This document shows, piece after piece, positions 46,260 through 55,168 of a DNA stretch of 64,000 nucleotides (the first letter of the stretch is position 1; the number at the start of each line of letters is the position of its first letter). The position numbers were made by a program, and so were the translations under genes. The notes beneath the pieces were generated by a model. That model saw only the letters and a program-made list of their open reading frames with translations. It did no database searches and was not told the DNA's origin. The stretch is from Winogradskyella sediminis. GTDB lineage: Bacteria; Bacteroidota; Bacteroidia; Flavobacteriales; Flavobacteriaceae. The stretch lies in the NCBI RefSeq assembly GCF_003387355.1, contig NZ_QUNH01000002.1, positions 847,606 to 911,605 of the forward strand, in the 5' to 3' direction.

Positions 46260-46290
46260 TTGTATTTCTTATTTAGGTATGTTAACTTTG
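46260..46290 (+). promoter_or_regulatory. Promoter of the coiled-coil - zapA operon
   Basis: TTG (46260-46262), 20-nt spacer, TAACTTTG (46283-46290): a full consensus match, 24 nt before the ATG at 46315. Confidence 0.65.
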
Positions 46291-46314
46291 TTTTATTAGT
46301 ATTGAATTGCTTTA

Positions 46315-46605
46315 ATGAGTAAAATAGAAGACATTGTTGATGCGTTAGAGAATAAAATCAGTAAGATTTTACACAAGCAGGAGGTTTTAAAACAGACTAA
46401 TGCTAAACTCTCAGAACAATTAGAACAGCAACAACAAAGGCTTTTAGAGCAGCAAGAAGAAATTTCTGCTTGGGTAGAAAAATATGATACCCTCAAGATG
46501 GCGAATTCAATGCTTGGTAGTGACGAAAATAAACGAGAAACGAAACTCAAAATAAATGCACTTATTAGAGATATTGACCATTGTATAGGGCAATTATCAG
46601 AATAA
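46315..46605 (+). CDS. Small coiled-coil protein upstream of zapA (ZauP-like candidate)
   Basis: 96 residues, almost all helical with heptad pattern; the core QTNAKLSEQLEQQQQRLLEQ is a strong coiled coil. It is followed by a short second helix ending IDHCIGQLSE. It lies 20 nt before zapA in the same direction under one promoter. In Caulobacter a coiled-coil gene (zauP) directly upstream of zapA encodes a ZapA partner, and ZapB plays this part in E. coli. Homology to either is not shown; the role is inferred from context. Confidence 0.6.
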   Translation: MSKIEDIVDALENKISKILHKQEVLKQTNAKLSEQLEQQQQRLLEQQEEISAWVEKYDTLKMANSMLGSDENKRETKLKINALIRDIDHCIGQLSE

Positions 46606-46625
46606 TAATGTAAATTTAAATTATA

Positions 46626-46913
46626 ATGCCAGAACAATTAAAAATTAAACTTTCAATTGCTAACAGAGTTTATCCGTTAACGATAAACCCAAGTCAAGAA
46701 GAAGGTTTACGTAAGGCCACGAAAAAAATCGAGGTTATGATTGGGCAATTTGAGCAGAATTACTCTGTAAGAGATAAGCAAGATGTGTTGGCAATGTGTG
46801 CTTTACAATTTGCGGCTCAAGTAGAGCAAAAGTCAATAGATAAAGAGTATGTTAATGAAGAAGTACAAGAAAAGCTTGAAGCTTTAAATGAACTTTTAAA
46901 CCAACATATCTAA
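46626..46913 (+). CDS. zapA: Cell division protein ZapA
   Basis: 95 residues. N-terminal strand-rich part (KIKLSIANRVYPLTI), then the long helix (EEGLRKATKKIEVMI ... DVLAMCALQFAAQVEQ) that forms the ZapA tetramer coil. ZapA cross-links FtsZ filaments at the division ring. It is followed by the 6S RNA and rny. In many bacteria zapA is the neighbour of the 6S RNA gene, which supports both calls. Confidence 0.85.
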   Translation: MPEQLKIKLSIANRVYPLTINPSQEEGLRKATKKIEVMIGQFEQNYSVRDKQDVLAMCALQFAAQVEQKSIDKEYVNEEVQEKLEALNELLNQHI

Positions 46914-46968
46914 CTCGTACGTTCTTTTAAATAAAATTAAGGTTACTGCCTACATTAGTTACATTTTT

Positions 46969-47108
46969 TGATAAACTCAACGATCAATTCTTTAAAAAGG
47001 GTGAGTTTAAGTTGTAAAATCGTGCTGTTAGTGCTGAACTCGATTCAGTATCTTAGACAGATTTTTGATCAGCTTGTTAGCCCTAAACTTGTTTTTAAGG
47101 AGTTTATA
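46969..47108 (+). ncRNA. ssrS: 6S RNA
   Basis: The zapA - rny gap folds as a 6S-type rod: closing stem ATAAACT (46971-46977) with AGTTTAT (47101-47107); then CTTTAAAAA (46990-46998) with TTTTTAAGG (47092-47100), where a neighbouring pairing competes; further internal pairing AGTTTA with TAAACT; a central unpaired region; and an apical hairpin at 47025-47060 with TGCTGAA / TTCAGTA around a CTCGA loop. 6S RNA mimics an open promoter and sequesters RNA polymerase. The zapA neighbour fits known 6S synteny. Ends are approximate; the -7 box (ATTTTTTG) is a weak match. No protein frame. Confidence 0.6.
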
Positions 47109-47161
47109 CAAAACCGTTAACTGATGTGGGCTTTTTTATACACTAAAACTAAATAATAAAC

Positions 47162-48739
47162 ATGGACACTAACACAATTTTATATATTGTTGGAGGAGTA
47201 ATAATAGGAGTAATACTAGGATATATTATAGCCAAAGCTTTAGAAAAAGGCAAGGCTTCAAAATTAATTGCAAATGCAGAACTAGAAGCACAATCGATTT
47301 TAAAACAAGCAAAATCGGATGGAGAATCTATAAAAAAAGATAAAATACTACAGGCTAAAGAAAAATTTATTGAGCTAAAATCAGAGCACGAAAAAGTGAT
47401 TTTATCTCGCGATAAAAAAATGGCTGAAGCCGAAAAACGCATCAGAGATAAAGAGTCTCATGTGTCTAATGAATTGAGTAAGGCTAAAAAGTCTAATCAG
47501 TCTCTCGAAGATAAAATTAAGGATTACGACTTTAGATTAGAATTCCTTGATAAGAAACAAGAGGAAATTGAAAAAGCGCATAAAAATCAAATAAAACAGC
47601 TAGAGGTTATTTCATCGCTATCTGCAGAAGAGGCTAAAAGCCAATTGGTAGAGTCGCTTAAAGAAGAGGCCAAAACCGATGCCATGGCGTTTATACAAGA
47701 CCATGTAGAAGAGGCTAAATTAACTGCGCAACAAGAAGCTAAAAAGATAATTATTAATACCATTCAGCGTATCGGAACCGAAGAGGCTGTAGATAACTGT
47801 GTGTCTGTATTTAATATAGAATCTGATGATGTTAAAGGTAGAATCATCGGTAGAGAAGGTCGTAATATTAGAGCAATTGAAGCTGCTACTGGTGTAGAAA
47901 TTATAGTCGATGATACTCCAGAAGCCATTATCTTATCGTGTTTTGATTCTGTAAGACGTGAAATAGCACGTTTATCATTACACAAATTGGTAACGGATGG
48001 AAGAATACATCCTGCAAGAATTGAAGAGATTGTTAAAAAGACCGAAAAACAAATAGAGCAAGAAATTATTGAAGTTGGTAAACGTACGGTTATCGATTTA
48101 GGAATTCATGGTTTACACCCAGAGTTGATTAAAATGGTAGGACGTATGAAGTACCGTTCGTCTTATGGGCAAAACTTATTACAGCACTCGCGTGAAGTGG
48201 CAAAACTTTGTGGCGTAATGGCTGCAGAACTTGGTTTAAATCCTAAATTAGCCAAACGAGCAGGTCTATTACACGATATTGGAAAAGTACCATCCTCTGA
48301 AACAGATGTAGAAACTCCACACGCTATATTAGGGATGCAATGGGCAGAGAAACATGGTGAAAAAGCAGAAGTTTGTAATGCCATTGGAGCACACCACGAC
48401 GAAATTGAAATGACAACATTGTTATCGCCAATTATTCAAGTTTGTGATGCGATTTCTGGAGCACGACCAGGTGCAAGACGTCAGGTGTTAGATTCTTACA
48501 TACAACGTCTTAAAGATTTGGAAGATGTTGCCTTCGGATTTACAGGTGTAAAGAAAGCTTACGCTATCCAAGCAGGTAGAGAATTGCGCGTTATTGTAGA
48601 AAGTGAAAAGGTAACCGATGACAAAGCTGCAAGTTTATCGTTCGAGATTTCTCAAAAAATCCAAACAGATATGACTTATCCTGGGCAAGTTAAAGTCACT
48701 GTAATTAGAGAGACAAGAGCAGTAAATATTGCTAAATAA
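47162..48739 (+). CDS. rny: Ribonuclease Y
   Basis: 525 residues. N-terminal membrane helix ([18 protein letters not shown]), a long coiled-coil (about 30-200), a KH domain ([26 protein letters not shown]) and an HD domain with HSREVAKLC and LLHDIGKV. It is the membrane-bound endoribonuclease that starts mRNA decay. It lies directly after the 6S RNA and is followed by a strong terminator, so it is the last gene of the unit or has its own transcript. Confidence 0.96.
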   Translation: MDTNTILYIVGGVIIGVILGYIIAKALEKGKASKLIANAELEAQSILKQAKSDGESIKKDKILQAKEKFIELKSEHEKVILSRDKKMAEAEKRIRDKESHVSNELSKAKKSNQSLEDKIKDYDFRLEFLDKKQEEIEKAHKNQIKQLEVISSLSAEEAKSQLVESLKEEAKTDAMAFIQDHVEEAKLTAQQEAKKIIINTIQRIGTEEAVDNCVSVFNIESDDVKGRIIGREGRNIRAIEAATGVEIIVDDTPEAIILSCFDSVRREIARLSLHKLVTDGRIHPARIEEIVKKTEKQIEQEIIEVGKRTVIDLGIHGLHPELIKMVGRMKYRSSYGQNLLQHSREVAKLCGVMAAELGLNPKLAKRAGLLHDIGKVPSSETDVETPHAILGMQWAEKHGEKAEVCNAIGAHHDEIEMTTLLSPIIQVCDAISGARPGARRQVLDSYIQRLKDLEDVAFGFTGVKKAYAIQAGRELRVIVESEKVTDDKAASLSFEISQKIQTDMTYPGQVKVTVIRETRAVNIAK

Positions 48740-48760
48740 ATCTCTAAACATAGATTAATA

Positions 48761-48792
48761 AAAAAAATCCGGTACACTACCGGATTTTTTTT
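48761..48792. terminator. Bidirectional terminator between rny and the PAS kinase
   Basis: Stem ATCCGGTA (48767-48774) with TACCGGAT (48778-48785), CAC loop, A7 before and T7 after. Confidence 0.85.
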
Positions 48793-48861
48793 ATGTCTTG
48801 TTTTCAAACGTCATACTACATAATTCCATAATAGAATTGGCAATAGAAGTTGAGTTTGGGA

Positions 48862-50052
48862 TTATTCTACAGCACGTGGCTGTTGCTTGTTAAAAGTAAG
48901 AATAAAGGTTGTACCCTCATTAAGCTTACTTTCTAATTCTATTTTTCCGTTTAAAGCTTCAACTTGCGTTTTAGTAATATAAAGTCCAATACCTCTAGAG
49001 TCCTTTCGGTCTGTACCATGAAACGTTTGGTACATATCAAACAACTGATCTTTGTATTTAGAAGTATCTATACCAATACCGTTATCAGAAATAAGTATTT
49101 TTATAGTGTCTTTATTATGAGTAGATTGAATTGTAATTTGCGATTTTTTATTCGGATCGGCATATTTAATACCGTTAGATATAATATTGTAAAACACACT
49201 TTCTAAATAAGAACGATTTGAATATAGGGTTTCGTCTGCTCTGAGTGTATTGTTAATGGTCACTTCGTTTTTAGTACTATCTAATTTTAGACTATCCGTT
49301 ATTTTATCAATACTTTGTTGCAAGTTAATGTGCTCATTACACTGGTTTAAATCTGCTTTAGATTTTATACTAATAATGTCATCAAGATCAACAATTGTAG
49401 TGGTTAAGGATTCTGAAATGGATCTCAAATGGCCAATTAACTCTTCCTTCTCAGATGCGTCTTGGGCTTCATCATAAAACTCAAGGATGTTTTTAAAATT
49501 ACCAATATGTGTTTTTAAATTATGAGATACAATATGGGTAAAGTTCTGAAGCCTCTTATTTTCACTACTAATTATCTGCAAATTTTTTGCAACAAGGTCT
49601 TTTCGCTTTTTAATATTTGTAATGTCAATTACTGTTCCAATTGCCCTTACAGGTTCGTTATTAGCGTCTCTTTCTATAACTTTTCCTTTGGCTAATACCC
49701 ATTTGTAATTACCATGTTTACATCGCACACGGTATTCGTGCTCATAAAGTTCATCTTCACCACTTAGGTGTCCATAGACTTTAGAAACATAATTATCAAA
49801 GTCGTCCGGATGAACTCTTTCGCGCCAAGCCTGTGGTTCGTCTCGTAGTTCGTTACCAGAGAGATTAATTATATTCTTTAATTCTTCAGAGAAAAATGAT
49901 TTCTTCTTTTGAATACTCCAATCCCATACACCTACATTAGAAATTTCTAATGCTATTTCGTGCTTTCTGGCCTCGTCTAATACACTTAAGGCTTTGTTAT
50001 CCTTCTTTTTTGTTGACTTAGAATTGATGAGATTTAGAATGGGCAATTTCAT
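48862..50052 (-). CDS. Cytoplasmic PAS-domain sensor histidine kinase
   Basis: About 396 residues from the ATG at 50052 (a GTG eight codons upstream is in frame). No membrane segment. A PAS fold lies at about 35-150, with EISNVGVWDWS and the PAC motif YRVRCKHGNYKWVLAKGKVI. DHp domain phospho-acceptor is H177 in FTHIVSHNLKTHIGNF; the ATPase domain follows with NIISNGIKYADPNKK, LISDNGIGID and GIGLYITK. The class is common in Bacteroidota. No response regulator is adjacent, so it is an orphan with a soluble, unknown signal. Confidence 0.9.
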   Translation of the reverse strand: MKLPILNLINSKSTKKKDNKALSVLDEARKHEIALEISNVGVWDWSIQKKKSFFSEELKNIINLSGNELRDEPQAWRERVHPDDFDNYVSKVYGHLSGEDELYEHEYRVRCKHGNYKWVLAKGKVIERDANNEPVRAIGTVIDITNIKKRKDLVAKNLQIISSENKRLQNFTHIVSHNLKTHIGNFKNILEFYDEAQDASEKEELIGHLRSISESLTTTIVDLDDIISIKSKADLNQCNEHINLQQSIDKITDSLKLDSTKNEVTINNTLRADETLYSNRSYLESVFYNIISNGIKYADPNKKSQITIQSTHNKDTIKILISDNGIGIDTSKYKDQLFDMYQTFHGTDRKDSRGIGLYITKTQVEALNGKIELESKLNEGTTFILTFNKQQPRAVE

Positions 50053-50268
50053 AGGTTGTGTTTTACAATAAGACACTAAACAATGGGGTTTGTCACAAAA
50101 AATATAAAAAAATACCTACAAGTTTTGCTTAGAATTTTACCTAATAAACATCCTCAATAAGGTCTAAATAATTTTTAGTGGACTGTAAATTTAATGGATT
50201 TAATTTAATTAAATACACTTAATTTATTAAAATTGATGTAGTTAGGTTTAAAACTTGCGTTTTCACGG

Positions 50269-51165
50269 CTACTTTCTGGGATGAAACTTATGTAATACCT
50301 CACTTAAATGCGAACGATCAACATGCATATAGATTTCAGTAGTTGTTATGCTCTCGTGACCAAGCATCATTTGAATCGCTCTTAAATCCGCACCGTTTTC
50401 TAATAAATGTGTGGCAAAGGAATGTCTAAAGGTGTGTGGAGAGACCGTTTTTTTTAACCCTGCTTTTTCAACCAATTGCTTAATAATTGTAAAAATCATA
50501 GCTCTAGTGAGTTGCTTTCCACGTCTATTTAAAAATAAGATATCTCGGTATTCTTCAATTACTGGAATATGTGGTCTAATGGCTTTTATGTATAGGGAAA
50601 TGTATTTTTTAGTTAATGGACTAATGGGAACAAAACGTTGTTTATCACCTTTACCTGTAACTTTAATAAAATCTTCCTCAAAAAATAAGTCCGATAGTTT
50701 TAGGTTGGTCAGTTCACTAACACGCAAACCACAACTGTACAAAGTTTCTATAATAGCTCTGTTACGCTCTCCTTGTGGATGCGTTAAATCAATAGCCGAA
50801 ATTAAAGTGTCAATTTCTTTTATAGAGAGCGTATCTGGTAATTTCCGTCCAATTTTTGGAGATTCTATTAAATCTAATGGGTTAGTTGTTCGGTAATTTT
50901 CAAAAATGAGATAATCAAAAAAGTTACGAAGTCCAGATATTAAACGTGCTTGAGATCTTGGATTAATGGTTTTAGAAATGGAATAAATAAAGGTTTTTAC
51001 CGTGTCGGTATCTATTGTCGTCGGATTGGCGCTAATAGAATGATTTTCAACATATAATATAAGCTTTTTTATGTCATAACTATAATTTTCAATAGAGTTA
51101 TGAGACAACCCACGTTCTATACGAAGGTAATGTGTGTAATCTGTTAAAGCGTGTTCCCATTTCAT
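50269..51165 (-). CDS. xerD: Tyrosine recombinase XerD
   Basis: 298 residues from the ATG at 51165. N-terminal SAM-like DNA-binding domain, then the catalytic domain with all six active residues: R148 (SCGLRVSEL), K172 (GKGDKQR), H244 and R247 (SPHTFRHSFATH), H270 (LGHESITTT) and nucleophile Y279. It resolves chromosome dimers at dif with XerC-type partners. Length and motifs fit a housekeeping XerD, not a phage integrase. Transcribed alone. Confidence 0.93.
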   Translation of the reverse strand: MKWEHALTDYTHYLRIERGLSHNSIENYSYDIKKLILYVENHSISANPTTIDTDTVKTFIYSISKTINPRSQARLISGLRNFFDYLIFENYRTTNPLDLIESPKIGRKLPDTLSIKEIDTLISAIDLTHPQGERNRAIIETLYSCGLRVSELTNLKLSDLFFEEDFIKVTGKGDKQRFVPISPLTKKYISLYIKAIRPHIPVIEEYRDILFLNRRGKQLTRAMIFTIIKQLVEKAGLKKTVSPHTFRHSFATHLLENGADLRAIQMMLGHESITTTEIYMHVDRSHLSEVLHKFHPRK

Positions 51166-51383
51166 AGTTAAAATTAACAATTTACAATGAAATTTTCCTG
51201 TGATTATTATACGTAATTTATCGTATTTTTTATCTTAATTGTTAATAATTGTATATGTAAATGCTTGGAATTTAAAGCGTTAAGTGTTTAGATGTGAAAA
51301 AATGTTAATAACTATGTGGTGAAACTTTTATATTAAGTAAAAAAGGCTTTAGTTTGTAGTAATCAATTTAAACTTATATTATT

Positions 51384-51926
51384 ATGAAAAAATTATTTTT
51401 ATGTGCTGCTATGGCAGTATTTGGTTTCGCTAATGTGAATGCACAAGATGGAAACTCTGATGGGCAAACGTCAGAAGGAAAGTGGTTAATCGAGGCTAAC
51501 ACTGGTAATGCCATGTTAGGAACTACAGGTATTTATTTTAGTTCAAGTGATGGATCATCAGAATACAATATTGGTCTTGATGGTGGTTATTTTATCATGG
51601 ATGATTTAGCTATTAAGGCTGGTTTAGGTTACGGTGGATTTAGTCCCGATGAAGGTGATGCTGCTAGCAGTTTTTCTTACAGAATAGGAGCTAAGTACTA
51701 TGTTAATAGTATGATACCTGTAACATTAGATTTGACAGGTGCTTCTGGAGAAGATGTTTATGGTGATGAAACACCATTATGGTTAGGTATTGGTGCTGGA
51801 TATGCATGGTTCGTTAGTAATAGTGTTTCAATTGAGCCAGGCTTAAGATATAACTTATCATTAAATGAGGATTATACTGATGAAGGTGTTTTGCAATTTA
51901 ATGTTGGATTTGCATTACATTTCTAA
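51384..51926 (+). CDS. Outer membrane beta-barrel protein, paralogue A
   Basis: 180 residues. Signal peptide MKKLFLCAAMAVFGFANVNAQ, then glycine-rich beta strands of a small porin-like barrel (IKAGLGYGGF, YRIGAKYYVNSMIPVTLDLTGAS) ending VGFALHF. The leader and size resemble the gene 386 nt downstream (MKKLFFTAAVAVLGFANVTAQ), so the two are paralogues. Own terminator; likely abundant. Function unknown. Confidence 0.78.
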   Translation: MKKLFLCAAMAVFGFANVNAQDGNSDGQTSEGKWLIEANTGNAMLGTTGIYFSSSDGSSEYNIGLDGGYFIMDDLAIKAGLGYGGFSPDEGDAASSFSYRIGAKYYVNSMIPVTLDLTGASGEDVYGDETPLWLGIGAGYAWFVSNSVSIEPGLRYNLSLNEDYTDEGVLQFNVGFALHF

Positions 51927-51946
51927 TGAACATAAATTTTATATTT

Positions 51947-51978
51947 AAAAAGAGAGGCAATGTGCCTCTCTTTTTTTT
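51947..51978 (+). terminator. Terminator of barrel paralogue A
   Basis: Stem AGAGAGGCA / TGCCTCTC (51951-51959, 51963-51970) with an ATG loop, then T8. Confidence 0.8.
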
Positions 51979-52311
51979 GTTCAAAACTCAAAATTTATGA
52001 CTTCAAAAATCATAAAGTTTGAAAAATAAGCAAGTATCAAATCGACGTATTTATATAGAGCATCTGTTAGAATTATACTATTGATTTAAATTTTAAAATA
52101 GAAGACTAATTATTTACATGGCGAAAGCGATTTTAGACATTTAGACCCAAATATTGTGTTTGTTGATTAATAGGTGGTTAGCATTATTTTGTGGTTTAAA
52201 AACAAATAATATCGATGAAATACGTTAAATTTTAACAAAATTACGATTTCTAGTATAAAAGTAAAGTCTACATTTGCCGACCAATTTAATTATCAAATTT
52301 AAACTTAAATT
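51979..52311. other. Gap between barrel paralogues A and B
   Basis: About 330 nt, non-coding. A weak hairpin occurs near its left edge (TTATGA ... TCATAA). A TACATTTG element at 52269-52276 is the likely -7 box of paralogue B, 36 nt before its ATG. Nothing else recognised. Confidence 0.45.
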
Positions 52312-52932
52312 ATGAAAAAATTATTTTTTACAGCTGCAGTTGCAGTATTAGGATTTGCAAATGTTACTGCACAAGAAGAAGCTAAAACTTTTGGTTTTTC
52401 TGAAGGAGATCTATTCATTGAAGGAATGGTTGGATTCAACAGTTCTGAAGACAAAAACACAGAAGAAAAAGCATCTGGATTTGAAATTAGCCCAAAATTA
52501 GGTTATTTCATCAGTGAAGATTTAGCTATTGGTGGTATGTTATCTTTTGAGTCAGCTAAAGAAGAAGTTGCTGGTACAGATACAGCTGACCAATCTACTT
52601 TCGGTGTTGGTGCTTTTGCTCGTTATTACTTTTTAGATTTAGGTGAGCGTTTTAAAACTTACGGTGAGTTTGGTGTTGGTTACGCTAGTACTAATTATGA
52701 TCTTGCAGATGTAAAAGAAAATACTATCGGTGCTGGTTTAGATTTAGGTATTAACTATTTCGTAACTGAAAAAATCGCTTTAACTTTTGGTCTAAAGAAC
52801 GTATTATCTTTCTCTTCTAGCAAGTTAGATGCTGATGATGCAGAAGCTGTATCAGAATTTAACTTAGGTTTTGGTGATGTTGCTAACCCATTTGGTGGAA
52901 ATGCTGCTTTTGGTATCTTATTCAAGTTATAA
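52312..52932 (+). CDS. Outer membrane beta-barrel protein, paralogue B
   Basis: 206 residues. Signal peptide MKKLFFTAAVAVLGFANVTAQ, nearly the same leader as paralogue A, then strands with acidic turns (SGFEISPKLGYFISEDLAIGGMLSF, YGEFGVGYAST, INYFVTEKIALTFGLKN) and a final aromatic-like strand AAFGILFKL. Small porin-like barrel. TACATTTG promoter element upstream and own terminator. Function unknown. It separates xerD from aroQ, which I expect to be close together in flavobacteria. Confidence 0.8.
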   Translation: MKKLFFTAAVAVLGFANVTAQEEAKTFGFSEGDLFIEGMVGFNSSEDKNTEEKASGFEISPKLGYFISEDLAIGGMLSFESAKEEVAGTDTADQSTFGVGAFARYYFLDLGERFKTYGEFGVGYASTNYDLADVKENTIGAGLDLGINYFVTEKIALTFGLKNVLSFSSSKLDADDAEAVSEFNLGFGDVANPFGGNAAFGILFKL

Positions 52933-52961
52933 GAATCTGAACACAACATAATAATATATTT

Positions 52962-52989
52962 AAAACCGAAGCGAACGCTTCGGTTTTTT
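52962..52989 (+). terminator. Terminator of barrel paralogue B
   Basis: Inverted repeat AAAACCGAAGC / GCTTCGGTTTT with a tight centre (GAAC), then T's. Confidence 0.75.
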
Positions 52990-53104
52990 TATGCCCAGTT
53001 TTTAATATATTTACTACATATAACCACATTTTTAAAGTACGGTGTAAAATGAAGTGGCTAGTAAGCCACAGCGAGTGATGTTAATTGAAAAGATAAAACC
53101 ACAC

Positions 53105-53530
53105 ATGAAAAAAATAATCATTATCAACGGTCCTAACCTTAATTTATTAGGTAAACGTGAAACCAATATATACGGTAGTTTAACGTTTACAGAGTTTTTC
53201 GATACCGTTGTCAGTAAATATGCTAATGTCACTTTAGAGCATTTTCAGTCTAATATAGAAGGAGAGCTAATAGATAAAATACAAGAAGTCGGTTTTACTT
53301 ACGACGGCATTGTTTTAAATGCTGCTGCGTATACACATACCTCAGTTGGTATTGGTGATGCGGTTAAGGCAATCACAACTCCAGTAGTGGAAGTTCATAT
53401 TTCTAATACCTTTTCTAGAGAAGAGTTTAGACATCAATCGTATATTTCTCCTAATGCTAAAGGTGTTATTTTAGGTTTTGGTCTACAGAGTTACGAGCTA
53501 GCTATTGAAAGCTTTATATCGGGCTCGTAA
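53105..53530 (+). CDS. aroQ: Type II 3-dehydroquinate dehydratase
   Basis: 141 residues from the ATG at 53105 (upstream in-frame codons add no family residues). It dehydrates 3-dehydroquinate in the shikimate pathway. Signatures: INGPNLNLLGKRETNIYG with R18 and catalytic Y23, LNAAAYTHTSVGIGDA (N72), and EVHISNTFSREEFRH with the catalytic base H98. Length 141 is normal. It stands upstream of a decayed porin gene (8-nt offset). Confidence 0.95.
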   Translation: MKKIIIINGPNLNLLGKRETNIYGSLTFTEFFDTVVSKYANVTLEHFQSNIEGELIDKIQEVGFTYDGIVLNAAAYTHTSVGIGDAVKAITTPVVEVHISNTFSREEFRHQSYISPNAKGVILGFGLQSYELAIESFISGS

Positions 53531-53532
53531 GT

Positions 53533-54266
53533 TTGCTTATGGATTCCGTTACTATTAAAATAGTAAGATGTATGAGTTTTACTACTAAGATGTTAGTGAT
53601 TTCACTTATAGTATTTTGTACGGGTAACGATCAAGCACAAATGGACTATGGCATTAAAGAAGGATTCAATGCCACTTTTTTTAAGGTGGAAGAAACTAGT
53701 TTCGGCGATACTACTGATACAACACCATACAAAGCACCAAAAGCCATGGCTGGTATAGCTGTACTATAAAGTTCTGCTGTATCAAACAAGAGGTTCACCC
53801 GTGTTTACTCCGTATCTAAGCCGTATCTAAGCCGTAGGTCATTCGGGTAAACGCTAGTGTTAAGTTGTGTTAGTGGTCAGGCCAAAACCATATACAAAAA
53901 TCATTTCCAGAATTCACTTGCTTATAATTCCGTATTTAAAAATAATGGCCTTACAATTTGGGTATTATGCAGGTTGTCTTGCCAGTTTCTCCATAGAAAA
54001 TGATTGGCATGCACAACCCAAATTACTTTTATGAGACTGATGCTCCTACATACTTCAAGTATCACATCTATCCAGACTTTAATATGTTCGTTGGTCCCAG
54101 TATCAATTATGTCTTTGATGTTTATAATGCCAAACTAAAGGTGAGAACGGATTTAGGTTTGGCTTATATCATTACTTCAAAATTAGATCTACACATAAAA
54201 TATGCCATCGGTTTTGAAGAAATTACACCAAATGGTTTGACTCTTGATCTTGGTTATAAATTGTAA
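53533..54266 (+). pseudogene. Broken porin-family outer membrane protein gene
   Basis: Pieces of one outer-membrane beta-barrel gene lie in different frames. A 5' piece has a leader (MSFTTKMLVISLIVFCTG) then DYGIKEGFNATFFKVEE and stops at 53769. A middle piece (53945-54034) reads FGYYAGCLASFSIENDWHAQ then stops. A 3' piece (54000-54266) reads FKYHIYPDFNMFVGPSINYV to LDLGYKL. A frameshift near 54030 and missing or scrambled sequence at 53770-53940, which includes an 11-bp tandem (53810-53831), break it. The order of pieces matches the intact porin gene at 54449, so it is a decayed relative. Confidence 0.7.
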
Positions 54267-54409
54267 TTTTTATTGTTTTCTAACAATAGAGTTAAGGTTT
54301 TTAGTGATAGAGCGGAGATAGGTGTTTTACTTTTACGATTGATTTTTACCGAAACTTAAAAACTTGTTAAACTGCTGTTAAGCCTTATGGTTACTGCGTT
54401 TTTGACTAT

Positions 54410-54417
54410 TAGCTTTG
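54410..54417 (+). promoter_or_regulatory. -7 element of the porin-family gene
   Basis: TAGCTTTG (TAnnTTTG), 31 nt before the ATG at 54449; no TTG at the usual -33 distance. Confidence 0.4.
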
Positions 54418-54448
54418 GTGTTTTAACCCAAATAAAACAATGATAATT

Positions 54449-55087
54449 ATGAAAAAATTAATAGTGTTTACAGGAGTATTTTTATTTGCATTAACATCGG
54501 TTTATGCTCAATCAGATTCTAACGCGATTCAGTTAGGAGTGAAAGGAGGAGTTAACTTCTCTAAGATTACTGGAGATGATTTTGACGATGTCGATGCAAG
54601 AACAAGTTTTAATGTTGGTTTGGTTGCCGAACTTCCAATTTCGGAACGTATTTCTTTTCAACCAGAGGTGTTTTACTCAGGACAAGGGTTTGATGTTTCA
54701 GAAATAGATCAGGATAATGTTTTTGATACGGATCAAAATATTGAATACCAATTAGACTATATTCAAGTACCATTGCTAATTAAAGCTTATTTAGTAGAAG
54801 GCTTAAGTGTTGAAGCAGGTCCGCAATTTGGATTTAAGATTCATGAAGAATTTGATTTTGAGCCAACTTCAGATGGAGGAGATATAGAAATTGATGAAGA
54901 GGACTCTTATGTTAAGGATTTTGATACCAGTATAGCATTAGGTACATCATATAAGTTTGATGGTGGATTCTTTGTAAGTGCAAGGTACACTATGGGCTTA
55001 ACGAGTATTTTTGAAGACGATACACCTTTTGAAGATGTTGATGGTAAAAATGAGGTTTGGCAATTTGGTGTCGGCTTTATGTTTTAA
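54449..55087 (+). CDS. Porin-family outer membrane beta-barrel protein
   Basis: About 212 residues from the second ATG (54449), which opens the usual MKKL signal peptide ending VYAQ. The barrel pattern (LGVKGGVNFSKITGDDFDD, FQPEVFYSGQGFDV, YIQVPLLIKAYLVEGLSVEAGPQFGFK) is that of the Bacteroidota porin-family/PorT-like barrels. The acidic insert DGGDIEIDEEDSYV lies in a loop. Intact homologue of the broken gene directly upstream. Function unknown. Confidence 0.82.
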   Translation: MKKLIVFTGVFLFALTSVYAQSDSNAIQLGVKGGVNFSKITGDDFDDVDARTSFNVGLVAELPISERISFQPEVFYSGQGFDVSEIDQDNVFDTDQNIEYQLDYIQVPLLIKAYLVEGLSVEAGPQFGFKIHEEFDFEPTSDGGDIEIDEEDSYVKDFDTSIALGTSYKFDGGFFVSARYTMGLTSIFEDDTPFEDVDGKNEVWQFGVGFMF

Positions 55088-55111
55088 ATCCACATAAAAT
55101 AGAGCGTATAA

Positions 55112-55141
55112 AAAAAGTTCCAGATAATTCTGGAACTTTTT
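55112..55141. terminator. Bidirectional terminator between porin gene and lpdA
   Basis: Stem AAAAAGTTCCAGA (55112-55124) with TCTGGAACTTTTT (55129-55141), TAAT loop. Confidence 0.85.
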
Positions 55142-55168
55142 ATGTATGTAAAATTAATAGCGTTTCAA

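Noticed and set aside
50269-51165. Tyrosine recombinase as evidence for an integrated element.
   Set aside because: All six catalytic residues and the length fit housekeeping XerD; no attachment-site repeats or phage genes are nearby.
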